DNA of 64,000 nucleotides from Nitrincola iocasae (lineage in GTDB: Bacteria > Pseudomonadota > Gammaproteobacteria > Pseudomonadales > Balneatricaceae), in NCBI RefSeq assembly GCF_008727795.1, contig NZ_CP044222.1, forward strand, positions 1,364,001 to 1,428,000, in the 5' to 3' direction. Both the position numbers and the translations under genes were made by a program. Below, piece by piece: positions 8,699 through 17,425 of this stretch. Every line of letters begins with the position of its first letter. Position 1 is the first letter of the stretch. The notes beneath the pieces are model-generated. The model did no database searches. It worked only from the letters and a program-made list of their open reading frames with translations, and was not told where the DNA came from.

Positions 8699-8728
8699 AT
8701 TGAGCAGGGCTTTTATAGCCTGCTCAAT
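8699..8728. terminator. Bidirectional hairpin between HPF-like and LysR genes
   Basis: A perfect 10-bp inverted repeat, ATTGAGCAGG and CCTGCTCAAT, with a 10-nt loop, lies between convergent genes and overlaps the stop of the LysR gene. The following T-tract on the plus strand is poor, so its strength as an intrinsic terminator is uncertain. Confidence 0.6.
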
Positions 8729-9620
8729 CCGCTTTAAATCCGGACTGCTTGTTGACTAGCTCTTGTATTAACTCAGCCAGACGGCGCGTTCCAGGTCCGG
8801 CAAATTCGCCTTCACTCATCACCAGGTAGAGGGGAACGAAGCGGCTGGCACCCGTTTGCAGAGGTAGAGGTTTTAATTCCCCCTTGTCCAAATATTGTTG
8901 AATTTTTACCCGTGGATACCACGCAAACCCCATGCCGGCACAGACGCTTTTGATTGAGGTGCTGCCGTTGCTGAAGGTCCATCGCTGTTCGGCACCTAAC
9001 CAGCCGGCATCCAGTTTTCGACTGCCTGAGTCCCGTACCACCAGTTGTCTGTGGTGGCGAAGATTCTCTAGCGTCAGTGGTGTGGGAAGCTGGTGCAGTG
9101 GGTGTTGTGGGTGTGCAACGGCAATAAATTCAATATTCATCAATGCCTGCCCGATAAAACCAGGGGGTACCCGGCCACCAATAACCAGGTCAGCCTCCCG
9201 GCGTAACAGCGCTTCATCTGTGCCACTCAGGGTACTTTCGGCCAGCAGAATGCGTGTCTGGGGTTGTTCATCAGCAAAACGGTTCAGTGCTTGCAGAATA
9301 AGATCTTCAGGAAAGATGGTATCGATGGTCAGGTGGATTTCTGCCTCCCAGCCCTGGGCAAAGTGTTTGGCCAGGGTCTCCACTCTGTGAGCATGTTCGG
9401 TAAGATCCCGCGCGTGTCGCAGCAAGGCTTCTCCTGCTTCAGTCAACTGAGCGCGTCGCCCCTCAATACGGAAAACAGCAACACCCAGGCTTTGTTCCAG
9501 CCGGTTGATGGCATAGCTGACTGAAGACTGGCTTTTACGCAGTGTTTCGGCTGCCTGAGCGTAGCCTTGTGAATCAACTACGGTGATAAAGGTCTGCCAT
9601 TGTTCAAGCGTTACTTGCAT
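8724..9620 (-). CDS. LysR-family transcriptional regulator, divergent from azoR
   Basis: A 298-residue LysR protein with an N-terminal winged helix (about 4-62, including YAQAAETLRKSQSSVSYAIN) and a substrate-binding effector domain from about 90. It is divergent from azoR-pirin across 108 bp of AT-rich DNA, the classic arrangement in which a LysR protein binds the shared intergenic region and controls the neighbour in response to an electrophile or quinone-like signal. The effector is inferred from context only. Confidence 0.9.
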   Translation of the reverse strand: MQVTLEQWQTFITVVDSQGYAQAAETLRKSQSSVSYAINRLEQSLGVAVFRIEGRRAQLTEAGEALLRHARDLTEHAHRVETLAKHFAQGWEAEIHLTIDTIFPEDLILQALNRFADEQPQTRILLAESTLSGTDEALLRREADLVIGGRVPPGFIGQALMNIEFIAVAHPQHPLHQLPTPLTLENLRHHRQLVVRDSGSRKLDAGWLGAEQRWTFSNGSTSIKSVCAGMGFAWYPRVKIQQYLDKGELKPLPLQTGASRFVPLYLVMSEGEFAGPGTRRLAELIQELVNKQSGFKAD

Positions 9621-9728
9621 AAATAATACATCTAAATTTTGGATTAAATTAAGCTAATTATTGCTGTTTATTATCTATAAATCAAACCTCATAATATCCT
9701 CATCAAATCGAATCACAGGAGCGATGTA

Positions 9729-10328
9729 ATGAAAACCTTACTTCATGTTAAAAGCAGTATATTTGGTGATGACGGCCAGTCAGTGCAGTTGGCTGATCGC
9801 CTGATCAAGCGTTGGCTGCAGCAAAACCCGGAAGGGCAGGTGGTGGTGCGTGACCTGGCTGCTGAGCCCATCGCCCATTTTGATATGCAGACGATTGCAG
9901 CCCTGTCTGCTGAAGCGGAGCAGCGTAGTCCGGAGCAGCAGGCTATAGTTGCACTGTCAGACCAGCTAATTACTGAACTCCAGGAAGCTGATGTGCTGGT
10001 GCTGGCAGCGCCTATGTACAACTTCGCTGTCCCTTCACAATTGAAAGCCTGGTTTGACCAGATTGCCAAAAATGGGGTGACCTTCCGTTATACAGAGCAG
10101 GGACCCGTAGGCTTGCTGCAGGATCGCCCGGTATATGTATTGGCAACACGTGGTGGTCAGTACCGTGAAGCGGGCCTGGATTTTCAGGTACCCTGGATAA
10201 AGCTGATTCTCGGCTTTGTCGGATTGAAGCAGGTCGAGGTGGTGTATGCTGAAGGTCTGAATATGGCGGGTGCCGATGTTGCTATTGAGCAGGCACGCGT
10301 CGAACTGGATGCTTTAACACTAAGTTAA
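9729..10328 (+). CDS. azoR: FMN-dependent NADH-azoreductase/quinone reductase
   Basis: A 199-residue flavodoxin-fold enzyme of the AzoR family. Signatures are the phosphate-binding start (LLHVKSSIFGDDGQS), the flavin-contact motif AAPMYNFAVPSQLKAWFD (about 95-112) and ATRGG near residue 140. AzoR proteins are homodimeric cytoplasmic enzymes that reduce quinones and azo compounds by two electrons and protect against thiol-reactive electrophiles. The start has an ideal ACAGGAG site. It is first in a two-gene operon with a pirin gene (15 bp gap) and divergent from a LysR regulator, so it is probably inducible. Confidence 0.93.
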   Translation: MKTLLHVKSSIFGDDGQSVQLADRLIKRWLQQNPEGQVVVRDLAAEPIAHFDMQTIAALSAEAEQRSPEQQAIVALSDQLITELQEADVLVLAAPMYNFAVPSQLKAWFDQIAKNGVTFRYTEQGPVGLLQDRPVYVLATRGGQYREAGLDFQVPWIKLILGFVGLKQVEVVYAEGLNMAGADVAIEQARVELDALTLS

Positions 10329-10343
10329 AGCGGGAGGTGAGCT

Positions 10344-11189
10344 ATGCAAGCTCGAAAAGTTAAACGTATTATTAAAGCCGTTGATAGTCAGGATGGCGCG
10401 GGCGTTAAGCTTAAGCGCAGTATCGGGAATCGGCAGAATCTGCGCATAGATCCATTTTTGATGCTGGATATGTTCTCATCGGATAATCCTGATGACTATA
10501 TTGCCGGATTTCCACCCCATCCGCACCGTGGCTTTGAAACTGTCACCTACATGTTGAACGGGAGTATGTTGCACCGTGATCACATGGGTAATGAAGGTTT
10601 GCTGGGTACGGGGGGAGTGCAGTGGATGACGGCAGGGCGGGGCGTTATCCATGAGGAGCGCCCGCAACAGGAGTCAGGGCTGATGCGAGGGTTTCAGCTT
10701 TGGATAAATCTGCCCGCCGCTGAAAAAATGAAGCCGCCCGCCTATCAAAATATTGAGCCTGAGCAGGTCCCGGTTATTCAGGCTGATCGGGCAACAATAC
10801 GCCTGGTAGCGGGTGAGTTAGAGATAGATGGGCAGGGGTACAAAGGTCCGGTGCAAGGCATAGTTACCCAGCCGGTGTTTATCGACATCAGTCTGGAGCC
10901 CCATAGCCGTTTAACGCTGCCTTTGGCATCCATGCTCAGTGGTTTTGTCTATCTGTTTGAAGGTGAAGCGGAGTTGAACGATGAGGCGCTATTACCGGAA
11001 GCGGCCATAGAGCTGGGTGATGGCGATGAGCTTAGTCTGAGTAGCAAGGACCAGCCAGCCAGGTTGTTGTTGATCGCTGCCAAGTCGCTGAATGAACCTG
11101 TTGTGCAGTACGGACCCTTTGTGATGAATAGCATGGAGCAGATAGAGCAGGCATTGAATGACTATCGTGATGGCGTATTCACGGGTTGA
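10344..11189 (+). CDS. Pirin-family cupin protein
   Basis: A 281-residue bicupin of the pirin family. The N-terminal cupin metal site is visible in GFPPHPHRGFETVTYMLNG (about residues 54-72) and HRDHMGNEG (about 76-84). Bacterial pirins bind iron, and some have quercetin 2,3-dioxygenase activity while others act as redox-sensing partners. It is co-transcribed with azoR, which suggests that both respond to flavonoid, quinone or electrophile stress. The reaction is not determined by sequence alone. Confidence 0.92.
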   Translation: MQARKVKRIIKAVDSQDGAGVKLKRSIGNRQNLRIDPFLMLDMFSSDNPDDYIAGFPPHPHRGFETVTYMLNGSMLHRDHMGNEGLLGTGGVQWMTAGRGVIHEERPQQESGLMRGFQLWINLPAAEKMKPPAYQNIEPEQVPVIQADRATIRLVAGELEIDGQGYKGPVQGIVTQPVFIDISLEPHSRLTLPLASMLSGFVYLFEGEAELNDEALLPEAAIELGDGDELSLSSKDQPARLLLIAAKSLNEPVVQYGPFVMNSMEQIEQALNDYRDGVFTG

Positions 11190-11199
11190 TGATTACGCT

Positions 11200-11925
11200 T
11201 TACCAAGAAGTCGCTTCAGGTTTTTCGTGAAGCGACTTTTCGTTGCGTTGTTGATTGACTTGCTCATTGAGTTGTTCTAACAGTTGATTCAGATTGAACA
11301 CCTGCGTATCTAATTCATGCTTGGTGTTCAGTCGCTGCAGTTGCTTCTGTGCACTGCGGAACTTATGCACAGCCACTTGAGCCCCCCGATCACTCAACGC
11401 CTGTTGGGCATCTTGTAGTAGTAAATCGCAGTTGCAGCGCACATAGGCATTTTTCAGCTGCTGCAACTGCACTTGGCAAGTTTGGGTGTTAATGGCGCTC
11501 TGCTGTTTCAGACTATTAATCAGTTGAGCTGTTTCACGTATAAGGGCACGGTTGCGTTGTGCTGTGTTACGGTCATGAAACAGTGTGATTTGGTCTTTTG
11601 GAAACGCCGGTGGGCTGAAAGGCTCTTTATCTCGCTCGTCCAGCTTTTGCAGTGCTTGCTGGTGTCCGGTAGAACGATCCAGTTTGCTGGCACTGTGCCA
11701 GAGACTGCGCAGATAGCTGATTAGTAATCTTTTCAGTTCCACTGTCTGGAATTCAGCTGGCAAACTATCGAGCAGGTGCTCTGTACCCCGAATCTGGTTG
11801 CGTACAGCAAGCAACTGCATCTGTCTTTCACGGCGTTGGTTTTCGGCTGTTTGAATAGCAATAGCCACCATGGCCATGAAGAAGACTCCAGTCAGGATAA
11901 TTGCAGCAGTTTCTGTTGGCGTCAT
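11200..11925 (-). CDS. Membrane-anchored coiled-coil protein of unknown function
   Basis: A 241-residue protein I do not recognise. One N-terminal transmembrane segment (about 5-25, AAIILTGVFFMAMVAIAIQT) is followed by a long, Gln/Leu/Arg-rich region with strong helical and coiled-coil character to the end (for example residues 165-225). Cys residues near 147-165 (QTCQVQLQQL, RCNCDLL) could be structural. It is monocistronic. The 3' end contains the terminator hairpin of the pirin operon, so the last residues (about 227-241) are encoded by the inverted repeat. No function is proposed. Confidence 0.65.
   Translation of the reverse strand: MTPTETAAIILTGVFFMAMVAIAIQTAENQRRERQMQLLAVRNQIRGTEHLLDSLPAEFQTVELKRLLISYLRSLWHSASKLDRSTGHQQALQKLDERDKEPFSPPAFPKDQITLFHDRNTAQRNRALIRETAQLINSLKQQSAINTQTCQVQLQQLKNAYVRCNCDLLLQDAQQALSDRGAQVAVHKFRSAQKQLQRLNTKHELDTQVFNLNQLLEQLNEQVNQQRNEKSLHEKPEATSW
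11208..11238. terminator. Strong hairpin terminator after the azoR-pirin operon
   Basis: An 11-bp perfect inverted repeat, AAGTCGCTTCA and TGAAGCGACTT, with a 9-nt loop and flanking T runs lies 18 bp after the pirin stop. It lies within the 3' coding end of the convergent minus-strand gene, so it can serve the plus strand and possibly both. Confidence 0.75.
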
Positions 11926-12057
11926 AATGTATATCGGTTACTCGAGGTAGACACATCAATACTAACCTAGTCTGACGCTTCCCGCATTGAATTGGCTCAA
12001 CCAATGAGCTGGAAAGCAAAAGATTGCATGGATTTTGAATTTTTTTAATGTCAGGTG

Positions 12058-12086
12058 TTGACGAGCATTATCTGTCTACGTATTAT
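12058..12086 (+). promoter_or_regulatory. Sigma-70 promoter of the Glu/Gly tRNA array
   Basis: TTGACG at 12058-12063 and TATTAT at 12081-12086, separated by 17 bp, followed by a GC-rich discriminator (GCGCCTC). This is a near-consensus stable-RNA promoter, and the discriminator is the type associated with stringent control. The leader to the first tRNA is about 50 nt. Confidence 0.75.
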
Positions 12087-12142
12087 TTGCGCCTCTTCCA
12101 GAGCATCACTTGTTTGGAAGAGTGCATGCAAATGCGTATTAC

Positions 12143-12218
12143 GTCCCATTCGTCTAGTGGCCTAGGACATCGCCCTTTCACGGCGGTAACAGGGGTTCGA
12201 ACCCCCTATGGGACGCCA
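12143..12218 (+). tRNA. tRNA-Glu (TTC), copy 1
   Basis: A complete 76-nt cloverleaf with encoded CCA. The anticodon loop CCCTTTCACGG carries TTC, and the T arm AGGGGTTCGAACCCCCT is standard. It closely matches enterobacterial tRNA-Glu. First gene of a five-tRNA array. Confidence 0.97.
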
Positions 12219-12249
12219 TTTCTACTCAGTAGGCCTGAGCAGAAATAAA

Positions 12250-12325
<76 letters not shown>

Positions 12326-12349
12326 AGTTAGTGTTTGAAAATGTACAAC

Positions 12350-12425
12350 GTCCCATTCGTCTAGTGGCCTAGGACATCGCCCTTTCACGGCGGTAACAGG
12401 GGTTCGAACCCCCTATGGGACGCCA
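12350..12425 (+). tRNA. tRNA-Glu (TTC), copy 2
   Basis: Identical in sequence to the first Glu gene and placed exactly 207 nt downstream of it, which marks a tandem duplication of a Glu-Gly unit. Confidence 0.97.
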
Positions 12426-12456
12426 TTTCTACTCGGTAGGCCTGAGCAGAAATAAA

Positions 12457-12532
<76 letters not shown>

Positions 12533-12556
12533 TGTTGATATTTGTAAGTGTATTAC

Positions 12557-12632
12557 GTCCCATTCGTCTAGTGGCCTAGGACATCGCCCTTTCACGGCGG
12601 TAACAGGGGTTCGAACCCCCTATGGGACGCCA
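12557..12632 (+). tRNA. tRNA-Glu (TTC), copy 3
   Basis: Third identical Glu gene, again 207 nt from the previous copy. It ends the array and is followed by a pyrimidine- and T-rich tract (12638-12661) that may help termination without an extra hairpin. Confidence 0.97.
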
Positions 12633-12660
12633 TTTACCTACCCTCCTTTTATTTATTTTT

Positions 12661-13116
12661 TTATCTGGCTCTTTCTGAACCAAAACCAAGTTTCCCTGGA
12701 TTTGTTTCTGTGCTTTGTTGCTCAAACAAGGTTTGGATAATTCGGCATTCTGATGTAGTTCCTCCACGGCATTGTCTGACTACCTGGCGTAGTTCATCGG
12801 CAAGCGCTTGTAGGGATAGGATTCGCTTTTCCAACTGCAGCAGATGATGAGTAGCAATGGTATCAGCGGCACTGCAGTCTGCATCCGGATTGTCTGCCAG
12901 ATTCAACAACTCCTGAATGCTATGCAGGTCCAGGCCCAGTGATCGGCCATGGCGAATAAAACCGATTCGTTGTAGTGCCTGGTGATCATAATAGCGATAG
13001 CCCTGAGCGCTACGCGCGGGCGCTTGCAGCAACCCCAGTTTTTCATAATGACGAATTGTTTCTGCTGAGCAGCCTGTGAGGGTTGCGACTCGCCCGATGC
13101 GATATTTCTCTGACAT
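12661..13116 (-). CDS. MerR-family metal-responsive regulator (ZntR/CadR/PbrR-like)
   Basis: A 151-residue MerR activator. The winged helix covers residues 5-75 (IGRVATLTGCSAETIRHYEK), followed by a dimerisation helix. Metal ligands are placed as in the Zn/Cd/Pb branch: Cys81 (DADCSAAD), Cys116 (RQCRGG) and Cys124 (SECRII). Spacing is close to CadR (Cys77/112/119) and ZntR (Cys79/114/124), so a divalent soft metal is the probable effector rather than Hg or Cu. It is divergent from a metal-efflux-type permease with a clear MerR operator between them. The last residues extend beyond the metal loop and are not conserved. Confidence 0.9.
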   Translation of the reverse strand: MSEKYRIGRVATLTGCSAETIRHYEKLGLLQAPARSAQGYRYYDHQALQRIGFIRHGRSLGLDLHSIQELLNLADNPDADCSAADTIATHHLLQLEKRILSLQALADELRQVVRQCRGGTTSECRIIQTLFEQQSTETNPGKLGFGSERAR

Positions 13117-13120
13117 TTTC

Positions 13121-13151
13121 TTGACCCTGTAACGATTACAGGGTTTAGGCT
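13121..13151 (+). promoter_or_regulatory. MerR-type promoter/operator for the permease gene
   Basis: TTGACC (13121-13126) and TAGGCT (13146-13151) are 19 bp apart, the over-long spacer typical of MerR-activated promoters. Between them lies a perfect inverted repeat with 9-bp arms, ACCCTGTAA and TTACAGGGT, around a 3-bp centre (13124-13144). Predicted transcription starts near 13158, shortly before the permease start. Confidence 0.9.
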
Positions 13152-13175
13152 AGTAAATACTGTCTAATTACACAA

Positions 13176-14249
13176 GTGTCGCGGGTGAAGATAATGACTA
13201 GGATACCTGAGTTCTTAAGTGTGGCTCTGAGTGCTGCGCCCTGGTTGCTAATGGGGTTGCTGATTGCCGGGCTGATCAAGGCGTATATGCCGGAGCATCT
13301 GTTGCAGCGGTGGATGGGTGGGCGAGGTTTTAGTAGCATCGCGCGTGCTGCCGTGATCGGTGTGCCCTTGCCCTTGTGTTCCTGCGGTGCGATTCCAACG
13401 GCCTTGGCTTTGCATCGCGGTGGTGCCGGTCGTGGGCCGACTACGGCTTTTTTGATCGGAACCCCTGGAGTTGGCGTAGACTCTATATTACTCACCAGTG
13501 TCTTGCTGGGGCCGTTAATGGCGTTTATGCGAGTGTTGGGTGCAGTGGTTACGGCAATTTCAACCGGACTGATGGTTTCTCTAACCGCATTGAACCAGAC
13601 AACTAAGCTGCCAGTGGTAAAAACCACGCAGGCTTGTTGCGCCAGCAATTGTGGCGCTACAACCGGAAAAAGCCACGACCCTGCGTCTGCATCAAATGAT
13701 CGGGTGAGAGGGCGTCTGGCCAGCGGTTTGATCTATGCGTTTGGTGACCTGCTGGACGATATCAGTGCCTGGTTAATTGCAGGACTATTGTTGGCTGGCG
13801 TGCTGATAACGCTGGTGCCTCCCGAGACTTTGACTGGCTTGTCTGGTGGTATCGGGTCGCTATTGCTGATGGCGATGATAGGCATCCCTCTGTATATCTG
13901 CGCTACAGCGGCTACCCCTGTTGCAGCGGGATTATTGCTCTCCGGTATCACGCCTGGGATGGCATTGGTATTTCTGCTGGCTGGCCCTATCACCAGTCTG
14001 GCCACGCTGGGGGTGCTCAGACGAGAGTTCGGTAACCTGGCACTGATAGTGTATTTAAGCAGTATCCTCGTGGTGACGACGCTGTTGGGCTGGTTGCTGG
14101 ATCAGTCGTTGCAATGGCTGATGTTCGATCCGGTGATACAGGCTAGCCAAGTGCAGGAATTGCTGCCCGGATGGCTGGAAGTATCCGCTCTGGGGGTGTT
14201 GTTGATACTGATCATGCGACCATTGCGTCAGCGTTTACTGGGGTTCTGA
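13176..14249 (+). CDS. SO_0444-type Cu/Zn efflux permease (ArsP/DUF318 superfamily)
   Basis: A 357-residue polytopic inner-membrane protein, roughly eight to ten hydrophobic segments in two halves. The first half carries the diagnostic GVPLPLCSCGAIPTALAL (about 61-78). A hydrophilic central loop (about 148-185) holds a Cys cluster, TQACCASNCG, plausible for metal binding. The second half has GIPLYICATAATPVAAGLL. Members have been linked to copper/zinc tolerance. The GTG start at 13176 has no clear ribosome site; ATG at 13194, preceded by GTGAAG, is an alternative giving 351 residues. Control by the divergent MerR protein is strongly indicated by the operator. Confidence 0.87.
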   Translation: MSRVKIMTRIPEFLSVALSAAPWLLMGLLIAGLIKAYMPEHLLQRWMGGRGFSSIARAAVIGVPLPLCSCGAIPTALALHRGGAGRGPTTAFLIGTPGVGVDSILLTSVLLGPLMAFMRVLGAVVTAISTGLMVSLTALNQTTKLPVVKTTQACCASNCGATTGKSHDPASASNDRVRGRLASGLIYAFGDLLDDISAWLIAGLLLAGVLITLVPPETLTGLSGGIGSLLLMAMIGIPLYICATAATPVAAGLLLSGITPGMALVFLLAGPITSLATLGVLRREFGNLALIVYLSSILVVTTLLGWLLDQSLQWLMFDPVIQASQVQELLPGWLEVSALGVLLILIMRPLRQRLLGF

Positions 14250-14319
14250 TAAGGGCCACCGGTTGAAATTATTACTTTGAACCGCATATAGAGGATTCGG
14301 TCACTTACAAGGACTATTT

Positions 14320-15255
14320 ATGGCAATCGCACTGGCAATTCATTCACTGCAAAAAACCTACAACAACGGCTTTGAAGCCCTCAAGGGTATTTCGCTTGAG
14401 GTAAAAGAGGGTGACTTCTTTGCGTTGCTGGGCCCGAACGGTGCGGGTAAATCAACTACGCTGGGTATCGTTTCATCGCTGGTGAATAAAACAGCGGGAG
14501 AGGTCAAAGTTTTCGGTTATGACCTGGATAGCGAAAAAACGATGGCTAAGATGCAACTGGGTGTAGTTCCACAGGAGTTCAATTTCAACACCTTTGAACG
14601 GGTGCTGGATATTCTGATCACTCAGGCAGGCTATTACGGTATTAGCCGAAAACAGGCACTGGAGCGTTCAGAGTTTTACTTAAAGAAACTGGGGTTGTGG
14701 GATAAGCGCAACGAAGCCGCACGTATGTTATCGGGTGGCATGAAGCGTCGTTTAATGATTGCCAGAGCGCTGGTGCATGAGCCGAAATTACTGATTCTTG
14801 ATGAGCCTACAGCGGGGGTTGATATTGAATTGCGACGCTCCATGTGGAGCTTTCTGCAAGAGATTAATGCACGTGGAACGACAATTATTCTGACCACTCA
14901 TTATCTGGAAGAGGCGGAATCTCTGTGCCGCAATATTGCCATCATCGATCAGGGCCGTATTGTCGAAAATACCAGTATGAAAAGGTTGTTGCAGACGCTG
15001 AATACAGAAACTTTTATTCTGGACCTGGCAGCCGATCTAGAGGAAATGCCAATACTATCCGGTTACACCCTACGCCAGATCGATGCACATACCCTGGAAG
15101 TTGATATACAAAAGAATATGGGAATGAATCCGCTATTTACGCAATTGTCTGAGCAAGGCGTCACGGTACTGAGCATGCGGAATAAATCTAATCGATTAGA
15201 GGAGTTGTTTGTGTCATTGGTAGAAAAAACTCTGGGTAAGGGAGTGCCTGTATGA
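14320..15255 (+). CDS. yadG: ABC transporter ATP-binding protein YadG
   Basis: A 311-residue ABC ATPase closely resembling E. coli YadG along its length. Walker A is GPNGAGKST (about 39-47), the signature is LSGGMKRRL (about 137), and Walker B is LLILDEPTAGVD (about 152). A C-terminal domain of about 90 residues follows. It overlaps the permease gene by 4 bp (ATGA). YadGH is an ABC-2 type exporter whose natural substrate is unknown. Confidence 0.93.
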   Translation: MAIALAIHSLQKTYNNGFEALKGISLEVKEGDFFALLGPNGAGKSTTLGIVSSLVNKTAGEVKVFGYDLDSEKTMAKMQLGVVPQEFNFNTFERVLDILITQAGYYGISRKQALERSEFYLKKLGLWDKRNEAARMLSGGMKRRLMIARALVHEPKLLILDEPTAGVDIELRRSMWSFLQEINARGTTIILTTHYLEEAESLCRNIAIIDQGRIVENTSMKRLLQTLNTETFILDLAADLEEMPILSGYTLRQIDAHTLEVDIQKNMGMNPLFTQLSEQGVTVLSMRNKSNRLEELFVSLVEKTLGKGVPV

Positions 15256-16025
15256 ATGCGCAGCTACTCTTCACTGCTTTCTGGACCTTATTGGTAAAAG
15301 AAATACGTCGCTTTAGCCGTATTTGGATACAAACGCTGCTGCCTCCAGCGATTACCATGACGCTGTATTTCATTATATTCGGTAATCTGATCGGATCACG
15401 TATTGGTGAAATGGGCGGCTTTGGTTACATGGAGTACATCGCGCCCGGGTTGATCATGATGTCCGTGATCACCAACTCTTACAGCAATGTAGTGTCATCT
15501 TTTTTCGGCACCAAGTTTCAACGCAATATTGAAGAGTTGCTGGTGGCCCCGGTACCCAACTGGGTGATACTGGCGGGGTATGTCACCGGAGGGGCTGCAC
15601 GTGGTTTGGGAGTGGGGGTTATTGTGACGATCTTGTCGCTGTTCTTTACCCAGTTGCATATCAGCCACTTCTGGATCACCCTGAGTACAGTGATACTGAC
15701 GGCGATCGTGTTCTCGTTGGGTGGCTTTATCAATGCGGTGTATGCCAATAGTTTTGATGATATATCCATCGTACCGACCTTTATTCTGACGCCGCTGACC
15801 TATCTGGGTGGTGTGTTTTATTCGATCTCTCTGTTACCGGATTTCTGGCAGGGCGTGTCGCAGTTGAATCCGATTCTGTATATGGTCAACAGCTTCCGCT
15901 ACGGTATTCTGGGGGTCAGTGATATCAATATCGTGTTTGCGTTTGCTATGATTATAGGCTTCATTGTTGTGTTGAGTGCCTACTCTATGCATCTGCTTAA
16001 TACCGGTAAAGGAATTCGCAGTTAA
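15252..16025 (+). CDS. yadH: ABC-2 type permease YadH
   Basis: A 257-residue ABC-2 permease with six predicted transmembrane segments, partner of the preceding ATPase. The family-typical FWTLLVKEIRRFSRIWIQT start and the conserved region NPILYMVNSFRYGILG near residue 210 are present. The stop overlaps the queF start (TAATG), so export and queF genes are translationally coupled; whether this has meaning is not known. Confidence 0.93.
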   Translation: MNAQLLFTAFWTLLVKEIRRFSRIWIQTLLPPAITMTLYFIIFGNLIGSRIGEMGGFGYMEYIAPGLIMMSVITNSYSNVVSSFFGTKFQRNIEELLVAPVPNWVILAGYVTGGAARGLGVGVIVTILSLFFTQLHISHFWITLSTVILTAIVFSLGGFINAVYANSFDDISIVPTFILTPLTYLGGVFYSISLLPDFWQGVSQLNPILYMVNSFRYGILGVSDINIVFAFAMIIGFIVVLSAYSMHLLNTGKGIRS

Positions 16026-16849
16026 TGACCGAAAACGATGTGGTAACTCATTCACCTCTGGGACAGGAAACCGGTTATACCAATCAGTATGAGCCGTCAT
16101 TGCTCTATCCCATCGCCCGAGACCTGAATTGGCAGGCGCGCGGTATTGAGCGCGATAGCTTGCCATTTAAAGGGGTTGATCTGTGGAATGCCTATGAGAT
16201 CTCCTGGTTGGATCAGAATGGCAAGCCGCTGGTGCGTATCGGTGAATTCCGTATACCGGCTAACTCCAGCCACATCATTGAATCCAAGTCATTCAAGCTT
16301 TACCTTAACTCCTTTAATCTGACCCGTTTTCAGTCAGAGTCAGAAGTGCTGGCACGTATGCAGCAGGACCTGAGCACGGCAGCAGGTGGTAAGGTGCAGG
16401 TGCGGTTGATCAAGGTCAATGATACCGCCCCGATTGAGCGTTTGCAGGGGGAGTGCCTGGATGAGTTACCGCTGATGGTCACTCAATACAGCCCGGCACC
16501 GGAATACTTGAAAACGACAGCTCGAGTGGTGGAAGAGTGTCTGGTTAGCCATCTGCTTAAATCCAATTGCCCGGTAACAGGGCAACCTGACTGGGCGAGT
16601 ATTCAGATACGCTATAAAGGACCGGCAATCGATCATGCTGGACTGCTGGCTTATCTGATTTCCTACCGTGAAAAGGGTGATTTTCACGAGCAGTGCGTTG
16701 AAAATATCTTTATGGATATCTGGCAAGGGTGCAAACCCCAGAAGCTGACTGTCTATGCCCGTTATCTGCGCCGCGGTGGCCTGGATATCAATCCTTATCG
16801 TTCCAGTCTGGCAGGAGAGCCGGGGAATCCACGTCTATCACGCCAATAA
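16025..16849 (+). CDS. queF: NADPH-dependent 7-cyano-7-deazaguanine reductase
   Basis: A 274-residue type II (two-domain) QueF, which reduces the nitrile preQ0 to the amine preQ1 in queuosine biosynthesis. The catalytic cysteine is Cys182 (KSNCPVTGQPDW) with Asp189 behind it; the substrate region SHIIESKSFKLYLNSFN is at about 82-98. Length matches the 273-282 residue long form. It overlaps yadH by one base and is followed 16 bp later by a nitroreductase gene. Confidence 0.96.
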   Translation: MTENDVVTHSPLGQETGYTNQYEPSLLYPIARDLNWQARGIERDSLPFKGVDLWNAYEISWLDQNGKPLVRIGEFRIPANSSHIIESKSFKLYLNSFNLTRFQSESEVLARMQQDLSTAAGGKVQVRLIKVNDTAPIERLQGECLDELPLMVTQYSPAPEYLKTTARVVEECLVSHLLKSNCPVTGQPDWASIQIRYKGPAIDHAGLLAYLISYREKGDFHEQCVENIFMDIWQGCKPQKLTVYARYLRRGGLDINPYRSSLAGEPGNPRLSRQ

Positions 16850-16864
16850 ACCACAGGATAATCC

Positions 16865-17425
16865 ATGAATGCTCTAGATCTGTTGTTAAAGCGCGTTTCA
16901 TCACCGGTTCTAGACGAGCCTGCTCCCACGGCAGAACAGTTAGATCTTATCTATCGGGCTGCATTGCGTGCTCCGGACCATGGGGGTTTGCGGCCCTACC
17001 GTTTTCTTCAGATTGAAGGGGACGGGCGGGAAAAGCTGGGGCAGGTCTTTGTCGATGCGGCGCGTGCAGAGCAAGCGGATATCAGTGAGCAGGAGGTTCA
17101 GAAATTACTCAACGCGCCCTTGCGCGCACCGTTGATTATTGTGGCAATTGCCTCCTTGCAGCCGCATCCTAAAGTACCGGCTGTAGAACAGCAACTGGCG
17201 GCGGGTTGTGCGGCACATGGCATACTGCTAGCGGCCTTTGCCCAAGGGGTGGATGCTATCTGGCGCAGTGGAGCTATGGCCTTTAATTCACAGGTGATGA
17301 CCCGCCTGGGACTGGAAGCCAATGAGCAGATTATCGGTTTTATTTATCTTGGCAAGGCGCGTAAGCACCGTGTAGTACCCTGTCCGCAACCGGGTGAGTT
17401 TGTACAGAAATGGGGACGTAGATGA
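16865..17425 (+). CDS. Nitroreductase-family protein, YdjA-like
   Basis: A 186-residue FMN nitroreductase of the short YdjA type. The phosphate-binding segment is RAALRAPDHGGLRPYRFL (about 32-49), and AAGCAAHGILLAAFAQGVDAIWRSG (from about 112) is the central helix. Such proteins are dimeric flavoenzymes that reduce nitro compounds or quinones using NAD(P)H. It overlaps the next gene by 4 bp, so the group yadG to the thioesterase gene is probably one transcript. Confidence 0.88.
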   Translation: MNALDLLLKRVSSPVLDEPAPTAEQLDLIYRAALRAPDHGGLRPYRFLQIEGDGREKLGQVFVDAARAEQADISEQEVQKLLNAPLRAPLIIVAIASLQPHPKVPAVEQQLAAGCAAHGILLAAFAQGVDAIWRSGAMAFNSQVMTRLGLEANEQIIGFIYLGKARKHRVVPCPQPGEFVQKWGRR

